A stretch of DNA of 64,000 bases from Rhizobium favelukesii (lineage in GTDB: Bacteria; Pseudomonadota; Alphaproteobacteria; Rhizobiales; Rhizobiaceae). Shown here one piece after another: positions 36,343 to 44,918 of the stretch (the stretch's first letter is position 1; every line of letters starts with the position of its first letter). Below the pieces are notes generated by a model. The model saw nothing but the letters and a program-made list of their open reading frames with translations. It had not been told where the DNA came from and made no database searches. Location: the NCBI RefSeq assembly GCF_000577275.2, contig NZ_HG916855.1:1798001-1862000 (forward strand), read 5' to 3'. Made by a program: the position numbers and the translations under genes.

Positions 36343-38430
36343 TTAGTTGACCGGGCCCTTGTCACCGGGCTTGCCAGGCAGCTGCTCGGGGAACAGCTCG
36401 TACTTGCCCTGCTTGTCGGCAGCCACCCACAGACGTTCGCGGATGACGGAGTCTTCGGCCCAATTGAACATGAAGATCGGGGTCCCTTCCGGCACGTTCG
36501 AGAAGCGCTTGTTGATGATCAGCGCACCTGGATATTCCGTGAGCCCGACCGTATCGACATTCTCGGTCGCTACCTTCTGGTACTGCTTCATAAGATCGAC
36601 ACGCTCGTTGTTGTCCTGGCTCGTCTGGAACTTCGTGACGATGTCCACGAGCTTTTCTTCGTAGGGCATCAGGTCAACCTTGCCGTCGGTGCCAGCGCGA
36701 TGCTGCCAGCTCGTACGTGGGCCCACGGGCGCAAGCTGCTCGGTATTTTGCACCACTGATGCAAGCTCCGGCGAGCTGCGCTGGATCAGCCAGTCGAAGC
36801 GGCCGCTGTAATGGGCATCGTCACGCTTTGTACCGTCCAAAGCATTGAGGATGACCTTCAAGCCAAGCTTTTCCATTTGTCCGACGACGCCTTCGGCAAG
36901 GCTCTTGTCGGTCGTATACTGGTTGTTGACGAGAAGGACGATCTCAACGTTCTTGCCGCCTTCGGTGCCGGCGGGGAAATTGACGAAGCCGTCACCATCC
37001 GTGTCCTTCAAGCCAACCTTGGCAAGCAGTTCCTTGGCACCCTTGAGGTCGAAAGGATAGTAGACGACGGACTTGCGATCGTAGAAGCTTGTGCCCGACG
37101 ACAGGCCACCGGGATAAATCGCCGTGAACGGACCCTTGACGAGCGAGTCACCGATCGCCTTGCGGTCGAGACCCATGGTGATCGCCTTGCGGAAGTCTTC
37201 ATTGCGGTTCAGTTCACGGATCGCCTGACCGCGGGCATCGGGATCGCCCCAGCCGTTGGCAGACAGGTTCATGCGCATATTGTAGCCGATCAGGCGCGGT
37301 CCGAAGGCCAGACGCGCCGGTGCCGTCTTTTCGGCAGCGCGCTTCAGCGACGCCACGAAGTTTTCGGGCTGCTCCAGGTTGGAAAAGTCGCCGGAACCGG
37401 CAACTGCCTGCACGTCACGGTCGGCCCAGGTCGACAGCTTGTAGTGCAGCTCGTTGAGGTAAGGCAGTTGGTTGCCCTTCTCGTCGACCTTCCAGTAATA
37501 GGGATTACGGCGCAGCACGATGATGTCATCCGGGCGGTACTCGACCGGCACCCATGCACCCATGACGGGTATGTTCATGAATTCCGGAGGGAAGGCATTC
37601 TTGAACTGGTCGTAGGTGTTTTTCGAGTACTTCGGATGCTGCGGCTTCAGGATATGCGCCGGACCGGGGCAGAAGCTCGGGTAGGACATCGTATAGAGAT
37701 ATTGCTTCGGGAAGGCGTCCTTGAAGGTCCATTCGACGGTGTAATCGTCGATCTTCTTCAGCGTCGTTCCGACACCGAAGGCTTCCGGCGATGCGCCGCC
37801 GCCGAGCGGTGAGACATTCGGGTCGATGACCTCATCGTCCCAATAGAACATAATGTCGTCAGCGTTGAAGGGCACGCCATCCGACCATTTCGCGCCTTCG
37901 ATCAGGTGCATGGTCAGCTTGTGGCCGTCCTCGGACCAATCCCAGCTCTTGGCGAGGTTCGGAAGCGGCTCGGTGTCCTTTGCCTGAACCTGGAAGAGTG
38001 GTGCGGTGCGCGTCAGGCATTCGGAAAGGCCGATATCGATGCCGCCCCAGCCCTGTGTCTGGCCAGCACCATAGTTCCAGCCTTCTGGCCGGCCGCCGAT
38101 GACGTGCCGAAGAGTGTCGCCGTAGACGCCGGGGCCATCCACCATGTTTCCCGTCTTGAAGACAAGAGGTTCCTTGGGCAGGCGATCCTTGACGGGCGGC
38201 AGCTTGCCGGTACCGACAAATTTCTTCGTCACCCAGTCTGGCTCGTGATATTCAGGCAGCGCCTTGAACTCTTCGATCGAATCTCTCGCGACGTATTTGA
38301 TCTTGCCTTCCGCCGGGAACTGCGGTGGAACAGGCGGTGCTGTCGGCTCGGAAGCATAGGCGCTCAAACCCGAGACCGAGACGCTCAGCGCCAGTCCGGC
38401 AAGGATGCCAAGGTTGCGGTAATTTCTCAT
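36343..38430 (-). CDS. agpA: Alpha-galactoside ABC transporter periplasmic binding protein
   Basis: 695-residue family-5 binding protein (dipeptide/oligosaccharide type), with signal peptide MRNYRNLGILAGLALSVSVSGLSAYA. It is large for the family, as the S. meliloti AgpA and related oligosaccharide-binding members are. Family-5 signatures include the NLAKSWDWSEDGHKLTMHLIEGAKWSDGVPFNADDIMFYWD segment (positions about 159-200, quoted in part) and FRKAITMGLDRKAI. GGGAGA precedes the ATG. It follows agaL1 and precedes the permease genes. Alpha-galactosides (melibiose, raffinose, stachyose) are the expected ligands by synteny. Confidence 0.9.
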   Translation of the reverse strand: MRNYRNLGILAGLALSVSVSGLSAYASEPTAPPVPPQFPAEGKIKYVARDSIEEFKALPEYHEPDWVTKKFVGTGKLPPVKDRLPKEPLVFKTGNMVDGPGVYGDTLRHVIGGRPEGWNYGAGQTQGWGGIDIGLSECLTRTAPLFQVQAKDTEPLPNLAKSWDWSEDGHKLTMHLIEGAKWSDGVPFNADDIMFYWDDEVIDPNVSPLGGGASPEAFGVGTTLKKIDDYTVEWTFKDAFPKQYLYTMSYPSFCPGPAHILKPQHPKYSKNTYDQFKNAFPPEFMNIPVMGAWVPVEYRPDDIIVLRRNPYYWKVDEKGNQLPYLNELHYKLSTWADRDVQAVAGSGDFSNLEQPENFVASLKRAAEKTAPARLAFGPRLIGYNMRMNLSANGWGDPDARGQAIRELNRNEDFRKAITMGLDRKAIGDSLVKGPFTAIYPGGLSSGTSFYDRKSVVYYPFDLKGAKELLAKVGLKDTDGDGFVNFPAGTEGGKNVEIVLLVNNQYTTDKSLAEGVVGQMEKLGLKVILNALDGTKRDDAHYSGRFDWLIQRSSPELASVVQNTEQLAPVGPRTSWQHRAGTDGKVDLMPYEEKLVDIVTKFQTSQDNNERVDLMKQYQKVATENVDTVGLTEYPGALIINKRFSNVPEGTPIFMFNWAEDSVIRERLWVAADKQGKYELFPEQLPGKPGDKGPVN

Positions 38431-38506
38431 CGTCTCTCCCTTTTTGTTTCGAGGCGCTTGCGGCTGCCCCGGTTCTCCTCAAACGACCCGGCGACGGGCT
38501 TGCGGC

Positions 38507-38532
38507 GATGGGGTCCCTCCCGGAGCCCCATC
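38507..38532 (-). other. Intercistronic stem-loop between agaL1 and agpA
   Basis: GATGGGG and CCCCATC can pair (seven bases, twelve-base loop) in the 123-base gap downstream of agaL1. It may mark a processing or partial termination point before the highly expressed agpA. Confidence 0.35.
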
Positions 38533-38553
38533 ACCACCCGTTCTCCGGGGAAC

Positions 38554-40020
38554 TCAGACGGCCTGCTTGAGCGCCGCCTTTTCGGCACGCAACTCGTCAA
38601 TCGAGCGCACGTTGCGGCGAGCCGCCCCGGCCCACTCGCGGGTCTTGACGGTCGATTTCGCCAGCCGCTCCTTGGCGGCGGGAACCGCATCAGCATATTG
38701 CGGCAACCAGCGCGCCTGGGCGATGACCATTTCGTCGACCATCTGCCAGACCTCTTCTGGGGTTGCGACAGCCCCGACCAGCGGGTCATGCAGCACGGCA
38801 AGCTTCAGGAGGTCGATATCACCGCTGAGGGCTGCATGTACCGACATGCGCTGCACGTTGATCGACGCAATGCAGGTGGCAGCGCAGGCTTCCGGAATGG
38901 TGATGCCGGAGACCATGTTGATGCCGAAGCGATCGACGAAGCCGGGCGATTCTATGATCGCATCCGACGGCAGGTTGGTGATCACCCCATTGTTCTTGAG
39001 GTTGAAGTGGCCGCGGTAGACACGCCCCGTTTCCAGGGCCTCGAGGATATGGCTCGCATGCTCGTTCGAACGCTTGGCCGGATCGATCGGCTTGGATGCC
39101 GATTCCAGGAATTGCGGGAACTCGGTCTCGAACCAGTTGCGGGTTTCGGTGGAGTGGCGCAGATAGCCGCCGGTTTCGCCGTGGATCCAGTCGGACATGT
39201 CGATCCACTTGGTAATCTCATCCGGCCGCTTGCGATACCAGGGCAGGTATTCCGACAGGTGGCCGTTGCTTTCTGTCGAGTAGACCCCGAAGCGCTTCAG
39301 CACGTCGATGCGCAGCTTTTCCTGCTGCGAGAAGACCGGATGCGCCTCGAAGGCTGCGACGAGCTCGTCCTTGCCGATCTTGCGGCCGTTCAAGCGCAGA
39401 TCGACGAACCAGGTCTGGTGGTTGATGCCCGAGCAGACATAGTCGAGTTCGGAAGGCGACTTTGCGCCAAGCACTTCGGCGATCTGTTCGGCCCCATGCT
39501 GAACGCCGTGGCAAAGACCGACCGTGTCGACCTTGCCATATTCAATCGCGGCCCAGGTGTTCATCGCCATCGGGTTGGCATAATTCAGGAACTTGGCACC
39601 CGGCTCGGCAACCTCGCGGATGTCCTTGCAGAAGTCGAGGATGACGGGAATGTTTCGCTGTCCGTAGAGAATGCCGCCGGCGCAGATCGTGTCGCCGACG
39701 CACTGGTCGATACCATACTTGAGCGGAATGCGGATGTCGTCCGCATAGGCTTCCAGACCACCAACGCGCACGCAGCTGATGATGTAGCGCGCACCCGTCA
39801 ACGCTTCGCGACGGTTGGTTGTCGCCGTCACCTTGGTCGGCAGCTTGTTGGAGGAGACGATGGTGTCGAGGATCTGCTTGATCATCTGAAGATTGTGATC
39901 GCTCATGTCCGTAAGAGCGAATTCCACATCCCTGAACTCCGGAACGCAGAGGATGTCGGTGAACAGTTTTTTCGTGAAGCCGACGCTGCCCGCGCCGATG
40001 ATAGCGATTTTGAAACTCAT
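38554..40020 (-). CDS. agaL1: Alpha-galactosidase, GH4
   Basis: 488-residue second GH4 enzyme. The NAD loop IAIIGAGSVGFTKK starts at residue 5, YANPMAMNTWA is at 147-157, and the metal ligands are Cys170 (GLCHGVQ) and His201 (GINHQTWF). It clearly differs from AgaL2 in sequence, so the two are not a recent duplication and may split work between substrates or linkages. It is the first gene of the agp operon, divergent from the AraC-type regulator with about 200 bases between. The frame is open 27 codons upstream; the start is set by the conserved MSFKIAIIGAG. Confidence 0.9.
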   Translation of the reverse strand: MSFKIAIIGAGSVGFTKKLFTDILCVPEFRDVEFALTDMSDHNLQMIKQILDTIVSSNKLPTKVTATTNRREALTGARYIISCVRVGGLEAYADDIRIPLKYGIDQCVGDTICAGGILYGQRNIPVILDFCKDIREVAEPGAKFLNYANPMAMNTWAAIEYGKVDTVGLCHGVQHGAEQIAEVLGAKSPSELDYVCSGINHQTWFVDLRLNGRKIGKDELVAAFEAHPVFSQQEKLRIDVLKRFGVYSTESNGHLSEYLPWYRKRPDEITKWIDMSDWIHGETGGYLRHSTETRNWFETEFPQFLESASKPIDPAKRSNEHASHILEALETGRVYRGHFNLKNNGVITNLPSDAIIESPGFVDRFGINMVSGITIPEACAATCIASINVQRMSVHAALSGDIDLLKLAVLHDPLVGAVATPEEVWQMVDEMVIAQARWLPQYADAVPAAKERLAKSTVKTREWAGAARRNVRSIDELRAEKAALKQAV

Positions 40021-40222
40021 GATCCTTGCCTCAATGCGATCAAATTGCCGGCGCTGAACGATGAGAAGAAGAATAGCACGCGGGCTTGCGCACGACGTCA
40101 AAAAAGGCCAAAAACTCTGCCTATTCCCCTCCCCGCCGCTCCTCGGTGCTGGCGGTGTTCTCTCTCTTGAGGCAGGATTATGCGCAAATTCGGCGACGCC
40201 GCCAGAGAAGGATTATGCTTTG

Positions 40223-41113
40223 ATGGGTAATATTGTGCTGCAGAATTTGATTGACAACGGCCCGGTCATGCGGACGGTCTCGCTGCCGCGCGGCCGCCAG
40301 AGCCTGCACACTATGCCGACCAGCACTGGCTACGAGATCCGCGAGAATGCGACATATGACTGGGATGGCCGCAAGCGCGGGCAAACGCCCTTTACCGTCC
40401 TGCAGCATACGATCAGCGGTGCAGGGAATTTGCGATATGAGAATCGCCAGCTTCGGGTGAAGGAGGGCGAGACGCTGCTGGTTCTGGTACCGCACAATCA
40501 CCGCTACTGGCTCGAGGATGGCGAGCGCTGGGAATTCTTTTGGATCTCGATGAATGGCGAGGAAGCACTGCGCATCCACCGGTCGATCCTTTCGGTGACT
40601 GGTCCGGTCCTGAAGCTGCAGCCAAGGACGATCGCGCATCTGGCCGATTGCAGCCTGCGACTGATCAACGGCGCCGAGACGCCGGGACTTGCCTCGGCAA
40701 TCGCCTACGAAGCGGCCATGGCGCTTTATGACGATGTCTTTGGGTCTCATCCGGTCTTCAGCGAGGAGTACCGGACGATGCAGCATGTGATCGATTACAT
40801 CATGAGCAATCTTGAACACCCGCTGCCGGTGGAGGATCTGGCGAAGATCGCCGGTCTCAGCCGAGCGCATTTTTCGCGGATGTTTGCCGCCAATGAAGGG
40901 CTGCCGCCGGCAGAGTTCGTGTTGGAAAAGCGGCTCAAACGCGCCGTGAAGCTTCTGACCAAGACGGACAACATGCCCGTCAAGGAGGTGGCTATCCGCT
41001 CCGGCTTTGCGGACGCCAACTATTTCTCGAAGGTGTTCCGGCGCGTCTACGGCACGAATCCGACCGAATTCCGCACCACAGGCATGTATGCGAGCGTTGG
41101 CAGGCAACGCTAA
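40223..41113 (+). CDS. agpT: AraC-family transcriptional regulator of the agp operon
   Basis: 296 residues. The N-terminal cupin-like sugar-sensing domain (about 1-160, with TVLQHTISGAGNLRYENRQL and LVPHNHRYWLED) is followed by the AraC double helix-turn-helix (about 190-290: VEDLAKIAGLSRAHFSRMFA and KEVAIRSGFADANYFSKVFRRVYGTNPTEFR). AAGGA lies about ten bases before the ATG used; the reading frame is open 54 codons further but without family similarity. It is divergent from agaL1, the same arrangement as agpT in S. meliloti, where it activates the operon in response to alpha-galactosides. Confidence 0.88.
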   Translation: MGNIVLQNLIDNGPVMRTVSLPRGRQSLHTMPTSTGYEIRENATYDWDGRKRGQTPFTVLQHTISGAGNLRYENRQLRVKEGETLLVLVPHNHRYWLEDGERWEFFWISMNGEEALRIHRSILSVTGPVLKLQPRTIAHLADCSLRLINGAETPGLASAIAYEAAMALYDDVFGSHPVFSEEYRTMQHVIDYIMSNLEHPLPVEDLAKIAGLSRAHFSRMFAANEGLPPAEFVLEKRLKRAVKLLTKTDNMPVKEVAIRSGFADANYFSKVFRRVYGTNPTEFRTTGMYASVGRQR

Positions 41114-41139
41114 CGCTCGCGTCCAAGGCCGGCCATACC

Positions 41140-41853
41140 CTACCGCGTGGTGTTGTAGGTGAGGCTTGGGTACCAGGTCGGCGGTCGCCCTTCAGGCGTC
41201 GTGTCGAGCACGGTCCAGAGCGGCATGAAGTCCGGCGCGCCGCGTGGATCCTGGCCGGGATCGGCGGTTGCGGGCCCCATTTCCGGGTTCCAGAAGTGAT
41301 GGATACGACCATCCCGGATCGTGAAGACGTTGTAGGCGGCATCATCACTGCCATCAGCGCCGATGGCATGGTAGTCGCGGCTAAACTCGTCGGTCGTATC
41401 GCAGTAGAGCGGCAAATGATGCCAGCCGCGCTCCTTCTTGAAAGCCAATAGCCGCTCGATCGGCGAGCGCGCAACGACGGCGAAGGCGACCTGCTGGCGA
41501 ATATCAGGGATCTCACCGTCAAGTGCCGACAGCATTGAGGTGCACATCGGGCATGGTCGCTCACGCTGTGGCCCGTACATGTAATTGTAGATCACCAGTG
41601 TCGGCTTGTCCGCAAACAGGTCTTTCAACGTCATCTGGCCGTCCGGCCCCTGAAGGCGGTAGTCCTTCGTCACCGGGCCACCAAGCGGCAATGCCCGGCG
41701 TTGCTTGGCAACGCGCTCGATATGCCGGCGCAATTCGATTTCCTCGGCGAGGAGATCATCGCGTGCCTGTCGGTACTCGGGACTTTCGTTCGGAAAACTG
41801 AGGCCGTTTCTTCTGGCCAGTTCCCTTGCAGAAACAAGGTTATTTGCGTCCAT
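41140..41853 (-). CDS. DUF899-family thioredoxin-like protein
   Basis: 237-residue cytoplasmic protein of the DUF899 family, which has a thioredoxin-like fold. The motif RPCPMCTSM places a Cys-x2-Cys pair at about residues 101 and 104, where thioredoxins have theirs, and FWNPEMGPATADPGQDPRG is typical of the family. The function is unknown; it may be a redox or peroxide-related protein. GGAGG stands ahead of the ATG used. It is convergent with agpT and has about 330 non-coding bases upstream. Confidence 0.85.
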   Translation of the reverse strand: MDANNLVSARELARRNGLSFPNESPEYRQARDDLLAEEIELRRHIERVAKQRRALPLGGPVTKDYRLQGPDGQMTLKDLFADKPTLVIYNYMYGPQRERPCPMCTSMLSALDGEIPDIRQQVAFAVVARSPIERLLAFKKERGWHHLPLYCDTTDEFSRDYHAIGADGSDDAAYNVFTIRDGRIHHFWNPEMGPATADPGQDPRGAPDFMPLWTVLDTTPEGRPPTWYPSLTYNTTR

Positions 41854-42122
41854 CGCAGGATCCTCCTCTGAAGCGTTGTTGATCGGACTTGCGGCGGCAT
41901 GCGTGAAGATGTCCGCCACTCAGACAAGGAACGTTTGACGACCGGGAAATTCGACACGATGGCCAAAAAAATACGACTGCGGCACCTTGCGGGCGCATAT
42001 TTTCAGGCATCGCTATCGCCCGTTGCAGCCACTTGGATAATCGTTCACCTCAGACTTCTACCCCTCTTTCCTGACCCGATTTCAGACCTATGTCCCCTTC
42101 ATCCTTCATCTCCTGGAAGGAC
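41854..42122. other. Non-coding stretch between DUF899 and a small unknown gene
   Basis: First part of a 330-base gap between two divergent genes. It should hold the promoters of both. I see no convincing promoter hexamers, RNA gene or repeat here; the structured leader at its right end is listed on its own. The plus-strand frame open through this gap has no family similarity and no ribosome site. Confidence 0.5.
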
Positions 42123-42178
42123 GAGGGAGGCTTTAAGGCATCGTGGCAACCGGTGTTGCGAGCCTCCCTCCATGGAGG
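42123..42178 (+). promoter_or_regulatory. Structured 5' leader that can mask a ribosome site
   Basis: GAGGGAGGCT (42123-42132) pairs perfectly with AGCCTCCCTC (42161-42170), enclosing a small stem GCAAC/GTTGC with a CGGT loop (42146-42159). The right arm can instead pair with the ribosome site: CCTC (42167-42170) with GAGG (42175-42178). The two pairings exclude each other, so the leader could switch translation of the 111-residue gene that starts six bases later. No known riboswitch class is recognised. Confidence 0.5.
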
Positions 42179-42183
42179 AAGTA

Positions 42184-42519
42184 ATGAGATCCTTCATATC
42201 CCTGATCGAGGCAGCCGTCGTCGCGGCCGGGTCACCCGTCGCTTCTGACGATGGCAAGGGCTTTGAGCGCGCACAGGCTGTGTGTTCGTTTCTCGAGAAT
42301 ACTGGCTTGAACGGCAATTGCTCCGTCGATGCCGGCCAGACGATCATCGAGGTTTCTCTGGCCGGACAGTATGACAGTCCGGCCGACTGTCCAAAGGTCG
42401 TCGATATGTTGCGGGCACATGGTTTCCAACTGGGGCCGAACTGGGCGCTTCGCATCAAGGCGAGCATCAAGGACGAGCCGGAGGTCATGGAGTGCGGTCT
42501 GGCGCCTGTCCAGCAATAG
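42184..42519 (+). CDS. Small protein of unknown function
   Basis: 111 residues, no signal peptide or membrane segment. It has four cysteines (AVCSFLE, GNCSVD, ADCPKV, MECGLA) and alternating hydrophobic patterns (TIIEVSLAG, WALRIKASIK) that suggest a small alpha/beta fold. I do not recognise a family. The start is supported by GGAGG six bases before the ATG; the frame is open much further upstream but lacks any other ribosome site. A structured leader directly precedes it, and it is convergent with the histidine phosphatase gene. Confidence 0.6.
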   Translation: MRSFISLIEAAVVAAGSPVASDDGKGFERAQAVCSFLENTGLNGNCSVDAGQTIIEVSLAGQYDSPADCPKVVDMLRAHGFQLGPNWALRIKASIKDEPEVMECGLAPVQQ

Positions 42520-42552
42520 CCGATATTTCGCAAGTGCCGCACGCGCGTTTGG

Positions 42553-43293
42553 CTATGTCTCGGCCTTCGATGTGAATGTGAGTTCAGACCCATAGGCATC
42601 GCGCAGCTCATCCTCCCCGGCCCTGCGATCGCCAGCCTTGTGGAGGAGAATTGATCTATAGCCTTGGAGGCGCGTTCCTTCGATCAATGTCACGTCCGAA
42701 TTTCCAGGATTGTCGGAGCGCTCGAACCAATCGACGGCGTGGTGGAGAAAGTTCATTTCGAACGCTCTGTTGGTGACGCCATGGCCGACGATGACGAGGT
42801 CGTTGTTGCCATCGCCATGCGTCACGGTTTGTAGGAACAAACGAAGCCGCTGAGCCACATCCGCCCTGCTCTCTCCATCCGGCGGCCTTGCATAGAATTT
42901 GCCACTGTTGCTGCGCAGTCTTGCCCATTTCTCGAACTCATCGGGAAATTTCTGTTTGCGCTCGGCGTGGTCGTAGATGTCGGTAAAGAGGCCGAAATCC
43001 TGCTCGCGCAACAAATAGTCTTCCCGGACAGCCGCCACCATGTGAGGAGGCAGGACCTCCACCAATGCGTCCTTGCTTTGCCGCGTCCGCAGATAGGGCG
43101 AATACCAGATGTCAAGTTGCTCGATCTCTGGGCGTGGCAATTCGAAGAGATAAGCGGCGATCGCTCGTGCAGCCGCCAGCGTCTGTCGATATCCCCACAG
43201 GGTCAACGGAACGTTGTGGTCGCCGAACTGCCGGTATGCCTGTTCATTGATATTGCCCAGCGATTCGCCATGTCGGATGAGAAAGATACGCAT
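42553..43293 (-). CDS. Histidine phosphatase (phosphoglycerate mutase-like) family protein
   Basis: 246-residue member of the histidine phosphatase superfamily. The phospho-accepting His8 lies in FLIRHGESLGN, and the second catalytic His in IVGHGVTNR near residue 180. SPYLRTRQSKD gives the conserved Arg. An insert relative to short phosphoglycerate mutases (YLLREQDFGLFTDIYDHAERK) resembles eukaryotic-type phosphatases of this group. The substrate is unknown. The start is uncertain: ATGs 13 and 21 codons upstream are in frame, but the protein begins naturally at MRIFLIRHGES. Confidence 0.85.
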   Translation of the reverse strand: MRIFLIRHGESLGNINEQAYRQFGDHNVPLTLWGYRQTLAAARAIAAYLFELPRPEIEQLDIWYSPYLRTRQSKDALVEVLPPHMVAAVREDYLLREQDFGLFTDIYDHAERKQKFPDEFEKWARLRSNSGKFYARPPDGESRADVAQRLRLFLQTVTHGDGNNDLVIVGHGVTNRAFEMNFLHHAVDWFERSDNPGNSDVTLIEGTRLQGYRSILLHKAGDRRAGEDELRDAYGSELTFTSKAET

Positions 43294-43481
43294 TGGTCGC
43301 CGCGGTTTCCGGTAACAGATGGGGACCATCATGGAGTGAGAGCGGGCTGGCTGCAACGTGCCTCGCGCCGGAAGCTCATGAGCGTTTTGAAAATCAGGGA
43401 GCCGGCGAAGTCAAATGCAGCAATTGAATCAAATATTAGGGCATGCTTTTATTGCACCTTGCGTCCACCAGGGGGATTCCC

Positions 43482-44897
43482 ATGACCTGCTTGATCTGGA
43501 AGGCATGCGTGTCTCGTCGTCTGATGGCGATCATGCTGGGGTTTGCCGGGTTCCTCGGCACTGTCAGCCTGGCCTTCAGCGCAACAATAAACGTTGCGCC
43601 GAAAAATGAGGGCCGAGATGAAGGGCTCACAATCCAGCAAGCACTCCGTCTGGCACGGCCGGGCGACACGATCGCGCTTGCGCCTGGAACCTATATGCAG
43701 GATTTCCGCTCGGTCCGCGATGGCGAACTCGGAAATCCGATCACGATCGAGGGATCGCTGGCATCTGTCGTCAAAGGCGGTGGTCAAGCAAGGATCGTCG
43801 AAGTCAACCACAGCTATATCGAGCTACGGAATTTCACCATCGACGGCCATTTCGAGAGCGCGAACACCAAAAAGAGCTATCGGGACAAACTGCTCTACGT
43901 GATCGGAAACACGCCGGGAAAGGCGTTGACCGGCCTTCGAGTGCTGGGGATGAATATCCGCAACGCGGGCGGCGAGTGTGTTCGCCTGCGCTATCAGGCG
44001 AGGCAGAATGAAATCGCTTATTCCAGAATAAGTTCGTGCGGCCGCTTCGACTTCTCCTTTAATGACGGCGGCAAGAATGGCGAGGGTATTTATATAGGGA
44101 CCGCGCCGGAGCAGTTGGGCGGGCGTGGCGCGCCAGACGGCGCGATCGACCACTCCGATGGGAATCGTATCCACGACAATGTCATCGCGACCGCCGGCAA
44201 CGAATGCGTCGACATCAAGGAAGGCTCAAGCGGCAACATCGTCGAGAAGAACAGTTGCACGGGACAGAAAGACCCCAACTCTGGCGGCTTTGACTCGCGC
44301 GGCAACGGCAACGTCTTCCGTTACAACCTGGTCTACGACGTGGTCGGAGCAGGCGTGCGTCTCGGCGGCGATGAGGAGACTGACGGCATCAACAATGACG
44401 TCTACGGAAATACCTTCCGCAACGTGGGTGTCGGGCTGATCCGGGCACAAAGGGCGCCTCAGGGCAAAATCTGCGAAAACATTTCTCAGGACAACAAGGT
44501 GATCAGCACCAATTCGATCGGGAAGACGCTCCACCCAACCGGACCATGCGACGGACCAAAGCCAACGGCAGACCTGCGGACCAAATCGATGGTCGCTACA
44601 AATCAGACCAAGATGGCGAAGAAGGTCGAGAAGGGGGACAAACCTTTGAGCTGTGGCTCCTCCGTGGCCGGCTGTGTGATCGGGCGCCTCGAAGGCGACG
44701 ATCGCAACAGAATCAAGATCGTTGATGCAAGCGACGTTGTTCTGCGCGGCCACCACCTGATTCTGGCGGATGCTACTGGACCCGACGGCAAGAATGTGCC
44801 TCTAAAGCCGCTCGCGGGAAAGCTGGTCAGGATCGAATATACGAGTATCGAGAAGAAGCGGTTTGCCGGCGCTAGGATCATAGAGGTGGTGAATTAG
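43482..44897 (+). CDS. Secreted right-handed parallel beta-helix protein
   Basis: 471 residues with a signal peptide (hydrophobic LMAIMLGFAGFLGTVSLAFSA, cleavage near residue 35). Residues about 50-330 show the rungs of a pectate-lyase-like beta helix, with the entry GLTIQQALRLARPGDTIALAPGTY, then repeated N-x-I/V turns (SYIELRNFTIDG, NRIHDNVIATAG, GNIVEKNSC, GNVFRYNLVYD). The C-terminal 110 residues are a separate lysine-rich linker and a small beta domain (DVVLRGHHLILADATG). No lyase or hydrolase active site is certain, so it could be a polysaccharide lyase, hydrolase or surface binding protein. GGGGGA is seven bases before the ATG used. It is convergent with the flavoprotein gene. Confidence 0.75.
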   Translation: MTCLIWKACVSRRLMAIMLGFAGFLGTVSLAFSATINVAPKNEGRDEGLTIQQALRLARPGDTIALAPGTYMQDFRSVRDGELGNPITIEGSLASVVKGGGQARIVEVNHSYIELRNFTIDGHFESANTKKSYRDKLLYVIGNTPGKALTGLRVLGMNIRNAGGECVRLRYQARQNEIAYSRISSCGRFDFSFNDGGKNGEGIYIGTAPEQLGGRGAPDGAIDHSDGNRIHDNVIATAGNECVDIKEGSSGNIVEKNSCTGQKDPNSGGFDSRGNGNVFRYNLVYDVVGAGVRLGGDEETDGINNDVYGNTFRNVGVGLIRAQRAPQGKICENISQDNKVISTNSIGKTLHPTGPCDGPKPTADLRTKSMVATNQTKMAKKVEKGDKPLSCGSSVAGCVIGRLEGDDRNRIKIVDASDVVLRGHHLILADATGPDGKNVPLKPLAGKLVRIEYTSIEKKRFAGARIIEVVN

Positions 44898-44918
44898 CCC
44901 GCAGCAGGGCACCTGGTG

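Noticed and set aside
37906..40170. A 754-codon open frame on the plus strand across agpA and agaL1
   Set aside because: Antisense shadow of two well-identified genes; it spans their intergenic gap and has no recognisable domain or ribosome site.
41899..42183. Upstream extension of the 111-residue unknown gene
   Set aside because: The added 95 codons have no ribosome site, cross a structured leader and do not look like protein sequence.
41854..42183. Possible known riboswitch class in the 330-base gap
   Set aside because: The stems are clear, but no conserved core of a known class (TPP, cobalamin, SAM, glycine, ROSE) could be recognised by eye.
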